Positions 1 through 7,443 of a stretch of DNA of 55,530 nucleotides are shown piece by piece (position 1 is the stretch's first letter; each line of letters opens with the position of its first letter). The position numbers were made by a program, and so were the translations under genes. Source of the stretch: JAFDZO01 sp038225955 (GTDB lineage: Bacteria > Bacteroidota > Ignavibacteria > Tepidaquicellales > Tepidaquicellaceae); NCBI GenBank assembly GCA_038225955.1, contig JBBRQV010000003.1, positions 1 through 55,530 on the forward strand, in the 5' to 3' direction. The notes under the pieces were generated by a model. That model was not told the DNA's origin, did no database searches, and saw nothing but the letters and a program-made list of their open reading frames with translations.

Positions 1-1
1 A

Positions 2-1180
2 GTAAAACAATTTGCTGTTGACGGAGCACAGATTGGTGCAGCGGGTTCAGAGTTAGTTGATAATCCAAGTGTAGTCACCTCGGATAACGGAAGTGTAATA
101 ATGCTTTTTGCAGGATACACAGGTAGTTTTATCAATCCCGTAAACTATAGATTATATACTCAAAAGATTTCTTCTAATGGAGGTTCTGTTTGGAATGCAG
201 CATTCGATACAGTTTACAGTTTAGGCCATGCTTCAGGTTTTGCTGTTCCTTTAATTTACAGCGATGGCAACAACGGAGCATTATATGCCTGGTATGACGA
301 TAGAAACTCTACAAGCGCTTCAACAGCTTATGTACAAAGAATAAACTCGGCAGGAACAAAATTGTTTCCGATAAATGGCAGCGCAGGAAATACAACTCCT
401 GGTATGGTAAGAAATACTCAACAGGCATGTGTAATGACTTCAACCAATGAAACATATATGTTCTGGAAAGAAGCTAACGGCGGACAAACACAATTCTCCA
501 TGGTAGGGCAAAGATTTGATGCAGCAGGAAACAGAATGTGGACTGAAGCCGGATTGAATGTAATCCCACTGAGCAATAACTCTTTTGCAACTTGTGTTGT
601 ACAGGCTGGAGATTCCAATGTTTATTTATACATTGATGACGGTGTATTCGGCAGCGCAAATAATATTGTTAAAGCAGCTAAGTTCAATAGAGCAGGTACA
701 AGTTTATGGAATAGTGGAGCCTTGATGACTATAGGTAGTTCTACAGGAGGAAAAAGTCACATGGTTGGTAAAATAAATTCTAATAAAATGAGTATCGTTT
801 CATGGGAAGACCAGAGAAGCGGTACTGCAGATATCTATGCGCAAAATGTAAACAATAACGGAACACTTGGCGGACCTGTGGGTATCAATCAAATCTCATC
901 TGAAATCCCCGGTGGATATGAATTAAAACAAAATTATCCTAATCCTTTCAACCCTTCAACAAAAATTAATTACGATTTAAGAAATTCTAATTTCGTAACA
1001 TTGAAAATTTATGATATGATGGGAAAAGAAGTTGCAAATCTTGTAAACGAAAATCAGACAACGGGAAGCTACTCATACACACTTGATGCCGGAAGATTAA
1101 ATCTTTCCAGTGGAATTTATTACTACACAATTCAATCCGGTGATTTTAAAGATACAAAGAAAATGATGCTTGTGAAATAA
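2..1180 (+). CDS. Secreted protein with C-terminal T9SS sorting domain (5' end missing)
   Basis: The reading frame is open from the first base of the window, so the gene starts upstream; the ATG at 101 is internal, not the start. The visible part is a beta-rich extracellular segment with repeated aromatic/Gly/Asn strands and no catalytic motif I recognise. The last ~85 residues form a type A sorting domain of the type IX secretion system: YPNPFNPSTKINYDL, then KIYDMMGKEV, then GIYYYTIQSGDFKDTKKMML and a final VK. By family knowledge this domain sends proteins exported by Sec across the outer membrane and is cleaved or anchored there. A second protein with the same tail lies at 34069-35391. 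The role of the main body is unknown. The gene is followed by a repeat hairpin and 127 bases without a gene. Confidence 0.9.
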   Translation, partial: VKQFAVDGAQIGAAGSELVDNPSVVTSDNGSVIMLFAGYTGSFINPVNYRLYTQKISSNGGSVWNAAFDTVYSLGHASGFAVPLIYSDGNNGALYAWYDDRNSTSASTAYVQRINSAGTKLFPINGSAGNTTPGMVRNTQQACVMTSTNETYMFWKEANGGQTQFSMVGQRFDAAGNRMWTEAGLNVIPLSNNSFATCVVQAGDSNVYLYIDDGVFGSANNIVKAAKFNRAGTSLWNSGALMTIGSSTGGKSHMVGKINSNKMSIVSWEDQRSGTADIYAQNVNNNGTLGGPVGINQISSEIPGGYELKQNYPNPFNPSTKINYDLRNSNFVTLKIYDMMGKEVANLVNENQTTGSYSYTLDAGRLNLSSGIYYYTIQSGDFKDTKKMMLVK

Positions 1181-1200
1181 TTTTTTATAAACTCAATGTT

Positions 1201-1239
1201 CCCCCTCCTTACAATGGAGGGGTTTAGGGTGGTTTAACA
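1201..1239. repeat. CCCCTCC-type dispersed hairpin repeat, copy 1
   Basis: CCCCTCC (1202-1208) and GGAGGGG (1216-1222) form a 7-bp stem with a 7-base loop, followed by TTTAGGGTGGTTTAAC. A second, diverged copy is at 30090-30124. It lies just after the stop of the T9SS gene and could act as a terminator or mRNA stabiliser, but it lacks a clear U-tract. The sequence type is a common intergenic repeat in this bacterial group. Confidence 0.6.
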
Positions 1240-1307
1240 CAGGATATGAAACTCACGTGACTATTCTGCAAGATTTGCTAACCCTTTAATGAAATTTAAA
1301 TTAAAAT

Positions 1308-1919
1308 ATGCTCTTACAAATCCATCCTGATAATCCTGACGTAAGAAAAATAAAACAAGTTGTTGAATGCTTACAGAACGGAGGGGTAATAATTTACCCG
1401 ACAGATACAGTTTATGGAATAGGCTGCGATATTTACAATACTAAAGCTGTTGAAAGAATTTGTAAGATAAAAGGAATCGATTTGAAGAAAGCTGATTTTT
1501 CATTTGTCTGCTATGATTTAAGCAATCTATCGGAATTCGTGACCCAGATTGATACTTCTGTTTTCAGAGCGCTAAAGAAAAACCTTCCCGGACCGTTTAC
1601 ATTTATTTTTAATGCAAACAATTCTGTTCCCAAAATTTTTCAGAGTAAGAAAAAAACAGTGGGAATAAGAGTACCGGACAATAAAATCTGCAGAACGATT
1701 ATAAAAGAGTTCGGAAGTCCTATAATGACTTCATCAATTACTGAAAATAATGACTTTAAGGATTACCCAAATGACCCTGAAAAAATTTACGAAAAATATG
1801 ATAAGTTAGTTGATATAGTAATCGATGGCGGGCTTGGGGGCAAAAACCCTTCAACTATCATTGACTGCACAAATGATGAAATACAAGTTGTAAGAGAAGG
1901 CAAGGGAATTCTCTCTTAA
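1308..1919 (+). CDS. yciO: YciO/TsaC (Sua5-YrdC) family protein, L-threonylcarbamoyladenylate synthase-like
   Basis: At 203 residues it is one complete YrdC domain. Landmarks are GGVIIYPTDTVYGIGCDI (about 29-46), the KGI/KADFSFVCYDLSNLSEF segment, PGPFTFIF, KTVGIRVPDN and the C-terminal PSTIIDCTNDEIQVVREGKG. The N-terminal IHPDNPDVRKI and the VCYDLSNLSEF segment resemble E. coli YciO more than TsaC. TsaC/Sua5 makes threonylcarbamoyl-AMP from threonine, bicarbonate and ATP for the t6A modification at position 37 of ANN-decoding tRNAs; YciO proteins share the fold, and their physiological role is less certain. The next gene starts 22 bases downstream, so co-transcription is likely. A t6A-modifying enzyme, TrmO, is 3.5 kb away on the other strand. 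Confidence 0.88.
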   Translation: MLLQIHPDNPDVRKIKQVVECLQNGGVIIYPTDTVYGIGCDIYNTKAVERICKIKGIDLKKADFSFVCYDLSNLSEFVTQIDTSVFRALKKNLPGPFTFIFNANNSVPKIFQSKKKTVGIRVPDNKICRTIIKEFGSPIMTSSITENNDFKDYPNDPEKIYEKYDKLVDIVIDGGLGGKNPSTIIDCTNDEIQVVREGKGILS

Positions 1920-1941
1920 TTTATAAATCCCCTAACACTAT

Positions 1942-2721
1942 ATGATAAAAAAAATTTTACTACTTTGTTTATTTTCAGTTTTAATTGTTTTGCACGGATG
2001 CTCCAACCGCGAATCGTATAACATTACTCTTTCGCCTCAATCAACTGAAGTGCGAGGATTGGATTCCGTTATTATTAATGCGCACATTACAAAAGATGCT
2101 TATCCTTTTATTCCTTCAAATGCATATGCAAGAAGCACATGTGGAGAGATGTTTAAGATTACACCCGACTATAACAGCGCAGCCGATATACAATTTTATT
2201 TCAAAGGTGATTATGTCGATGAGAACTGCACAAGTGATATTACGGTTCTTATAGCAAACGATACAAACGTAACCGGAACTACAAAAGTGAAAGTTCTTCC
2301 ACCTATTATTGGAGGATATGTAAATACGTCTGATACAAGCAAACCACAAGTAAAAATTACGCCCGATATATTCGATTTAAAAAATAAATATTTTAAGTGG
2401 CAGTACCAGATTGATCTTGTTAGTTACTTTGTATCAAATTATATTTCTAAAATAGAAATAACTGCTCCTGCACAATTTACAAATCTTAGGGTAATAAATA
2501 CTTCATTCGGAATAAAGGTTAAGATTGTCTCCGAAGACGGAAACAAGAAATGGATAATCACCCCTGAAACTGCTGACGTGAAAAACCTGAATAAAATCTT
2601 ACTTGAAGCGGAAAGCAATGGCACATCAGGAGGAAGAATAATGTTTAAAGTGTTTGATAAGAATGGAAACTCAACTGATGACTTACAGGTTACCGGACCT
2701 AACTTACCGGGAAGTAAATAA
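1942..2721 (+). CDS. Putative lipoprotein, function unknown
   Basis: The N-terminus is a lipoprotein signal: MIKK, a hydrophobic core LLLCLFSVLIVL and lipobox LHGC, so Cys20 is the predicted acylated residue. The mature part (about 240 residues) looks beta-rich and Ig-like, with ITLSPQSTEVRGLDSVIINAHIT and a later GYVNTSDTSKPQVKITPD segment. These resemble invasin/Big-type strands but do not match a family I can name. It follows the YciO gene by 22 bases and precedes the TPR gene by 26, so the three probably form one operon. It is likely tethered to the periplasmic side of a membrane. Confidence 0.75.
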   Translation: MIKKILLLCLFSVLIVLHGCSNRESYNITLSPQSTEVRGLDSVIINAHITKDAYPFIPSNAYARSTCGEMFKITPDYNSAADIQFYFKGDYVDENCTSDITVLIANDTNVTGTTKVKVLPPIIGGYVNTSDTSKPQVKITPDIFDLKNKYFKWQYQIDLVSYFVSNYISKIEITAPAQFTNLRVINTSFGIKVKIVSEDGNKKWIITPETADVKNLNKILLEAESNGTSGGRIMFKVFDKNGNSTDDLQVTGPNLPGSK

Positions 2722-2747
2722 AACATTTAAAACAGTTTTAATTTTAT

Positions 2748-3608
2748 ATGAAAGATTTTGATAAACTTTGGGATTACAGAAAGCCCGAAGAAACAGAAAA
2801 AAAATTCCGAGAGGTTTTGGCAAAGACTAATGCGGAAAGTGATATAGACTATTATCTTCAGCTTCTAACTCAGCTTGCAAGAACGCAAAGTCTGCAAATG
2901 AAATTTGAAGAAGCGCATACAATTTTAGATGACGTTGAAGACCAGTTAAAAACAGAAATGATTGTTCCTCGCATAAGATATAATCTTGAGAGAGGCAGAA
3001 CATTCAACTCTTCAGTAGAAAAAGATAAAGCCGTGCATTATTTTTTGGATGCATACCATCTCGGAATGGAGAACAACGAGGATTTCTATACAATTGATGC
3101 TGCACACATGCTCGGCATTGCAGAAAAGCCTGCCGATGCACTAAGCTGGAATGAAATCGCAATTGAGCTAATAGAAAAAACCAAGGATGAGAGAGCAAAA
3201 AACTGGCTTGGCTCTTTATTGAATAACACAGGTTGGACTTATTTTGATAAAGGGGACTTTATTACCGCAATGGATTATTTCAATAAGAACGTTGCATATC
3301 ACGCTGAGAGAAATCATCCAAATGAATTGCGAATTGCTAAATGGTGCGTTGCAAGAACTTTAAGAGCGCAAAATAAAATCGATGAAGCTTTGAAAATGCA
3401 GATTGAACAACTGGGAGCTTTAAAGGAATCAGGTGAAACAGGCGGAGGTTATGTATTTGAAGAATTAGGAGAATTATATCTGTTAACAGATGACACAGAA
3501 AATTCAAAAAAATATTTTGCGAAAGCATACAACTTGCTCTCACAGGATAAATGGCTAGCTGCAAATGAAAAAGGTAGACTAGATAGAATGAAAAAATTAA
3601 GCGAGTAA
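2748..3608 (+). CDS. TPR-repeat protein
   Basis: A cytoplasmic, all-helical protein of 286 residues with no signal peptide. TPR-like helix pairs run through the sequence, for example NNTGWTYFDKGDFITAMDYF (about 163-182), then RIAKWCVARTLRAQNKIDEAL, then YVFEELGELYLLTDDTENSKKYFAKAYNLL near the C-terminus. TPR arrays bind partner proteins; no enzymatic domain is present. The ATG at 2748 has no clear Shine-Dalgarno, as for most genes here. It is the last gene of a three-gene plus-strand run; about 140 bases of AT-rich DNA separate it from the convergent DUF3667 gene. Confidence 0.8.
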   Translation: MKDFDKLWDYRKPEETEKKFREVLAKTNAESDIDYYLQLLTQLARTQSLQMKFEEAHTILDDVEDQLKTEMIVPRIRYNLERGRTFNSSVEKDKAVHYFLDAYHLGMENNEDFYTIDAAHMLGIAEKPADALSWNEIAIELIEKTKDERAKNWLGSLLNNTGWTYFDKGDFITAMDYFNKNVAYHAERNHPNELRIAKWCVARTLRAQNKIDEALKMQIEQLGALKESGETGGGYVFEELGELYLLTDDTENSKKYFAKAYNLLSQDKWLAANEKGRLDRMKKLSE

Positions 3609-3746
3609 AAAAATTATCAGGGTGTTAATTCACCGGTATTTATAATTTTTTTTATTAATGTTTTTAATTTCAACATAAATCACATCAACATCAAAACACA
3701 TCTTCTAAAATTTTTCTGTTTTTAATTCTTCAAATCACTTCATATT

Positions 3747-4517
3747 TTAAAAAAATGTGAGAGTTAAATCTGTAGCAATAATAAGCCAGTAATAGGTTAT
3801 TAAAAAATACACTCCGTACAGAATTATAGTGAAAAAAATATTCTGGACAAGGTTCCTTTTGTAAAATTTTTTAATTGCAAAGAACAAATAAATAAACGGG
3901 ATTATAAAAAAGAAAAGATAATATGCATAGGGAGTTATATTATCGAGTAGACTATCTACTAATGAAAATATAAGGCAGGCAGTATAAAAATGCAGAGAGA
4001 AAACCAGATGCTCGGCTATTACTTTTTTTTGCTTTATGAAAACAAGTTTTAAGATCAGAGAGAACATTGCAATAGCTATCAGATAAAAAAACGGTATCTT
4101 GCTGAAATAATTAGAATTAAACTTCTCTATAAATACATCCTTTGTAATACCTTTGTCAACAGTAACTTTCTCAATTTTGCTTTTCATAAAATCAAGGTCA
4201 TCAAGAGCAAAAGAGTAGTCGTTTTGTGAAACAAGTTTTCCGACAAAGAAAACTATAATGCAGGTAAAAACAAAAAGCTTTAAAGGCTTAACGTAACTTG
4301 CGATTCTACCCTTAACATATTCATTTGATAAAAATCCGGGTTTAAAAAGTAAATACCTTATAGTTTTGAATACGTTTGAATCAAACTTGAAAAAATCTTC
4401 AAAAAAATTAAATATAAACTTGCTGATTGTTAAATCATGGGGAGAAAATTTTTTTTGCCCGCAATTGGAACAATATTCCCCTGTAAGCACAGCTCCGCAG
4501 TTTGTGCAATTTTCCAA
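3747..4517 (-). CDS. DUF3667-type membrane protein with N-terminal zinc ribbon
   Basis: The N-terminus carries a rubredoxin-like zinc ribbon: CTNCGAVLTGEYCSNCGQK, with Cys4, Cys7, Cys16 and Cys19. It is followed by a helical segment (ISKFIFNFFEDFFKFDSN, then YLLFKPGFLSNEY) typical of DUF3667 proteins of Bacteroidota. The rest holds about four to five hydrophobic membrane helices, e.g. LKLFVFTCIIVFFVG, FFYLIAIAMFSLILKLVF and YAYYLFFFIIPFIYLFFAI. The function of the family is unknown. It is the last gene of a minus-strand operon (MutS-like, histidine kinase, trmO, DinB-like, this gene), four bases after the DinB-like gene. Confidence 0.8.
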   Translation of the reverse strand: MENCTNCGAVLTGEYCSNCGQKKFSPHDLTISKFIFNFFEDFFKFDSNVFKTIRYLLFKPGFLSNEYVKGRIASYVKPLKLFVFTCIIVFFVGKLVSQNDYSFALDDLDFMKSKIEKVTVDKGITKDVFIEKFNSNYFSKIPFFYLIAIAMFSLILKLVFIKQKKVIAEHLVFSLHFYTACLIFSLVDSLLDNITPYAYYLFFFIIPFIYLFFAIKKFYKRNLVQNIFFTIILYGVYFLITYYWLIIATDLTLTFF

Positions 4518-4521
4518 TATG

Positions 4522-5019
4522 CTAACGCTCTCTGTAATAGGTTATTAAATCTGTTGAGAATAAATCTGTTACTCCTGCATTCCTGAGCATTGTGATTATC
4601 TGCCCTCTGTGAAAAGTAGAGTGGTTCATGCAGTGCATAATTATTTCGTAAAATCTATTTGTAAATTCCATGCCTGCAAGATTTTGATAGGTGATATTTC
4701 TCGTTAGTTCTTTTTCATTTGTATCGCTGACTAATTTAATTATCTCTTCCGAAACTTTATGAAATGAGTCAATTGCTTCATTAAAGCTTCCGGTGAAATC
4801 TTTTATTGGCGACTGTATAAGCAAATCTGCATCTGTTTCAACTCTTAGAAGCCACAGCCACTCTGCTCCCCATATATGATACACAGTTTCCTTTATTGTG
4901 CGAAAGCTCGATGGTATATCTTTTTCAACTATGGAGTTATCTATGGTTAAAAGTAAGTCGCAGATTTTTTTATTTGCCCAGTAGTTGTAGTTTGCGTAAT
5001 CGATTAAAATTGTTTTCAT
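4522..5019 (-). CDS. DinB/YfiT-family four-helix protein (putative metal-dependent thiol transferase)
   Basis: The length (165 residues) and motifs fit the DinB-like superfamily. The protein opens with YANYNYWANKKI, has a first metal-ligand His in TVYHIWGAEWLWL, and closes with HCMNHSTFHRGQIITMLR, which supplies the other two His ligands (HxxxH). Characterised members are mycothiol- or bacillithiol-dependent transferases, and others are DNA-damage-induced with no known reaction, so I give only the family. I start at the ATG at 5019 because MKTILIDYANYNYWAN is the usual beginning; the ATG at 5037 adds six residues and would overlap trmO by ten bases. It is translationally close to trmO upstream and the DUF3667 gene downstream. 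Confidence 0.82.
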   Translation of the reverse strand: MKTILIDYANYNYWANKKICDLLLTIDNSIVEKDIPSSFRTIKETVYHIWGAEWLWLLRVETDADLLIQSPIKDFTGSFNEAIDSFHKVSEEIIKLVSDTNEKELTRNITYQNLAGMEFTNRFYEIIMHCMNHSTFHRGQIITMLRNAGVTDLFSTDLITYYRER

Positions 5020-5027
5020 TAGTATTT

Positions 5028-5486
5028 TTACTTCCAATAATTTTTCATTATTTCACTTACCCATTGGGGCTGCTTAATTTCTTCCTTAGGTAAAAATTCT
5101 TTGAATACGGGTTTAATATCTATAACCGGAGTCCCGTTAATTGCATCAAGTCCCTGCACAAACAATGTTTTGCCTTCAACTTTAATAAGCTTTACCGTTG
5201 TCAGTCCAAGCTTGTTAGGTCTGTTCTTTGCACGCTGCGCAAATATTCCTGTCTCAGGTAAATGTTCAAGATTTCTCGGATGTCTTGCACCCGAAATAAT
5301 TTTTGTGTTTTCAACTTTATCAAAACAGTAAATAACTTCAAGGTGGGAAAAATCTTCAATTCCTTTAATTGAATTTACATCTGTACTATCGTCTAACTCT
5401 ATTTTGCTTATAACTTCTTCCCAGTTATCATCTTCAATTTCTGTCCGGTTGTTAACTATTTTACCTATAGGAACTAACGTAATCAT
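5028..5486 (-). CDS. trmO: TrmO-type tRNA (N6-threonylcarbamoyladenosine37-N6)-methyltransferase
   Basis: A 152-residue UPF0066/TrmO (YaeB, TsaA) domain. The opening IGKIVNNRTEIEDDNWEEVIS, the IEDFSHLEVIYCFDK segment, RHPRN followed by TGIFAQRAKNRPNKLGLTTV, and LDAINGTPVIDIKP are the family's conserved blocks. The middle block (RAKNRPNKLG) corresponds to the SPxRPNPIG segment that binds S-adenosylmethionine in this beta-barrel methyltransferase class. The enzyme methylates t6A to m6t6A at position 37 of some tRNAs. Lys-Leu replaces the usual Pro-Ile in that block, a conservative variant seen in Bacteroidota-type members. It lies 8 bases after the histidine kinase gene and just before the DinB-like gene. 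Confidence 0.85.
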   Translation of the reverse strand: MITLVPIGKIVNNRTEIEDDNWEEVISKIELDDSTDVNSIKGIEDFSHLEVIYCFDKVENTKIISGARHPRNLEHLPETGIFAQRAKNRPNKLGLTTVKLIKVEGKTLFVQGLDAINGTPVIDIKPVFKEFLPKEEIKQPQWVSEIMKNYWK

Positions 5487-5494
5487 TTAATCTT

Positions 5495-7426
5495 TTATTT
5501 AATCTCTTTGCCCGGTAGCTTTACAAAAAACGATGAGCCTTTTCCCTGCTCGCTATCGACCCATACTTTTCCATTATTAATATTTACTAATTTTTTTACG
5601 AGCGATAACCCAAGTCCGATGCTGTCTTCACCTCCTGTAGGACGAGCACTTAGCTTAGCAAACTTCTGGAAGATTTTTTCCTTATCCTTCATTGTTAATC
5701 CAGGCCCTTCATCTTTTACTTCAGTCAACACATATCCATCTTTAAAAGAGGTGTTGATTAAAATACTTTTATCCTTAGGAGAATATTTAACGGCATTGGA
5801 TATGAGATTTGAAAAAACAGAGTTAAGAGAATTTTTATCTCCCATAATTATATAATCTTTCTCAGCTTCAAAATTTATTGAAATATTTTTCGTATCTGCG
5901 CGCTGCTTGTAATCTGTGATAGTAGAATTTATAATTGAAATAAGGCTTAAGTTTTCAGGGTGCACTTCCAGCTTACCGGATTCTATTTCATTAATTCTTA
6001 ATAAGTGTTTTAGAATTTTTAAAACTTTTGTAGATGACTGATTTATTGATGTAATGTATTCCAGTAACTCCTCTTTTGTAGTAGTTTCCTGTTCCGAAAG
6101 AATTAAATCAGTAATGCCGTATATAGCCGAAAGCGGGTCACGCAAATCGTGAGATATAATACTTATGTAGTGGTCCTTTTCTTCGTTGAGTACATCCAGC
6201 TTTTGTATTACCTGTTCAAGCTCTACATTTTTTTCTCTTGCAGCTTCGTATTCTTTTCGGTTTTTTTCCGATTCGTATTGAGCTATTAACCCCTTACTTT
6301 TTACATGAGAGTCCGTGTTGTACAACTCACGTTCTAAGTCATGAAATTTTTTATAATGAACTAAGCCTTTTTCAAAATTCAAAGTTGCTTCGAATGACTC
6401 AGCAAGATGAAAAAGGGCAGACATTCTTATGTCTTTTATTTTTATTTCAGCTGCAATGATTTCAGCCTGCTGAAGATAATTTTCCGCCGAAGGATAATTT
6501 TTTAATTTCAAGTAGGAAATTCCCAGATTTAGCAAAGAGGTCGCCTCACCTTTTCTATCGCCGATACTTTTGCTTATTTCAAAACATTCGTTGTATTTCT
6601 CAATTGCCTTATCTTCTTTATTGAGAAAAGAAAAAATAGTTCCGATATTATTCAGAGCATTTGCTTCGTCATCTTTTTTGTGAGTCATTTTAATGAGCGT
6701 CATTGACTCATTAAAATAATCCAAAGCTTTACCGTAATTTCCCAAAGCCTTGTAATTCATTCCGATATTATTCAGTACGTTCGCTTCATCGGTAAGGGAA
6801 TTATCTCTATCAATAAATTTTAAACTCTTAAAAAGATATTCGTTCGATTTTTTATTCTCTCCAAGAGTGCTGTACATCAGCCCGATATTATTCAGTGTAT
6901 TGGCAACAGTTTTTCTATCCCCGAATTCTTCTTTAAGCCCAAGACTTCGTAAGTAATACTCAAGCGCCTTGGGATAATTATTAAGAAGTTTATAAACGAT
7001 TCCTATATTGTTTAAAGTAAGAGCTTCGGAAAGCTTATCCGGTAAATCTTTTTTTATGTTTAATGATTTGAAGTAAAACTCGAGGCAGGTTTGGTAGCTG
7101 CTAAGACTTTGATTTATGTTTCCAATCCAATGATAAATATCGGCTTCATATTTTTTATTATGCATTTCCAATGCAGGCGACAAGGCTTCATAAAATTTTC
7201 TTAAGGCAAGATCAAACTCGGATAATACATAAAGACTCTCTCCCATTAAAATAAGAGATTTGATTTTTCCTTCATCGAAGTCCAGGTTTTTCGCAAGCTC
7301 ATAAGTATCCTGCGCCGAAACCAAAGCTTTATTTGGATTGGATTTTGTTAAATCTCTGTACGAATCTATAAGGTTTGAAATTTCGTTCTTATCCATGTAT
7401 GAAATGTTTCCCGCTAAAACTTTCAT
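5495..7426 (-). CDS. Cytoplasmic TPR-repeat sensor histidine kinase
   Basis: 643 residues. Residues ~10-370 are tetratricopeptide repeats, several with the NNIG...G...KALEY consensus (ALTLNNIGIVYKLLNNYPKA, TLNNIGLMYSTLGENKKS, VLNNIGMNYKALGNYGKA). A charged coiled coil follows (~380-420). The kinase core has the H-box IISHDLRDPLSAIYG (His about 427), N-box NLISNAVKYSP, G1 VKDEGPGL, an ATP-lid segment FAKLSARPTGGEDS and G2 GLGLSLVKKL. There is no transmembrane helix and no receiver or output domain, so it must signal through an unlinked regulator. No response regulator is adjacent. The second start, at codon 11 (MDKNEIS), is also possible. A close paralogue is at 38666-40798. It sits between the MutS-like gene and trmO in the same operon. 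Confidence 0.9.
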   Translation of the reverse strand: MKVLAGNISYMDKNEISNLIDSYRDLTKSNPNKALVSAQDTYELAKNLDFDEGKIKSLILMGESLYVLSEFDLALRKFYEALSPALEMHNKKYEADIYHWIGNINQSLSSYQTCLEFYFKSLNIKKDLPDKLSEALTLNNIGIVYKLLNNYPKALEYYLRSLGLKEEFGDRKTVANTLNNIGLMYSTLGENKKSNEYLFKSLKFIDRDNSLTDEANVLNNIGMNYKALGNYGKALDYFNESMTLIKMTHKKDDEANALNNIGTIFSFLNKEDKAIEKYNECFEISKSIGDRKGEATSLLNLGISYLKLKNYPSAENYLQQAEIIAAEIKIKDIRMSALFHLAESFEATLNFEKGLVHYKKFHDLERELYNTDSHVKSKGLIAQYESEKNRKEYEAAREKNVELEQVIQKLDVLNEEKDHYISIISHDLRDPLSAIYGITDLILSEQETTTKEELLEYITSINQSSTKVLKILKHLLRINEIESGKLEVHPENLSLISIINSTITDYKQRADTKNISINFEAEKDYIIMGDKNSLNSVFSNLISNAVKYSPKDKSILINTSFKDGYVLTEVKDEGPGLTMKDKEKIFQKFAKLSARPTGGEDSIGLGLSLVKKLVNINNGKVWVDSEQGKGSSFFVKLPGKEIK

Positions 7427-7443
7427 TACCTAAAATACAAATT

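Noticed and set aside
418..659. Minus-strand ORFs inside the first gene, and similar overlapping frames throughout
   Set aside because: They are antisense or out-of-frame shadows of well-supported genes and have no family features.
101..1180. ATG at 101 as start of the first gene
   Set aside because: The frame is open and protein-like from base 2 with no stop, so the gene begins upstream of the window.
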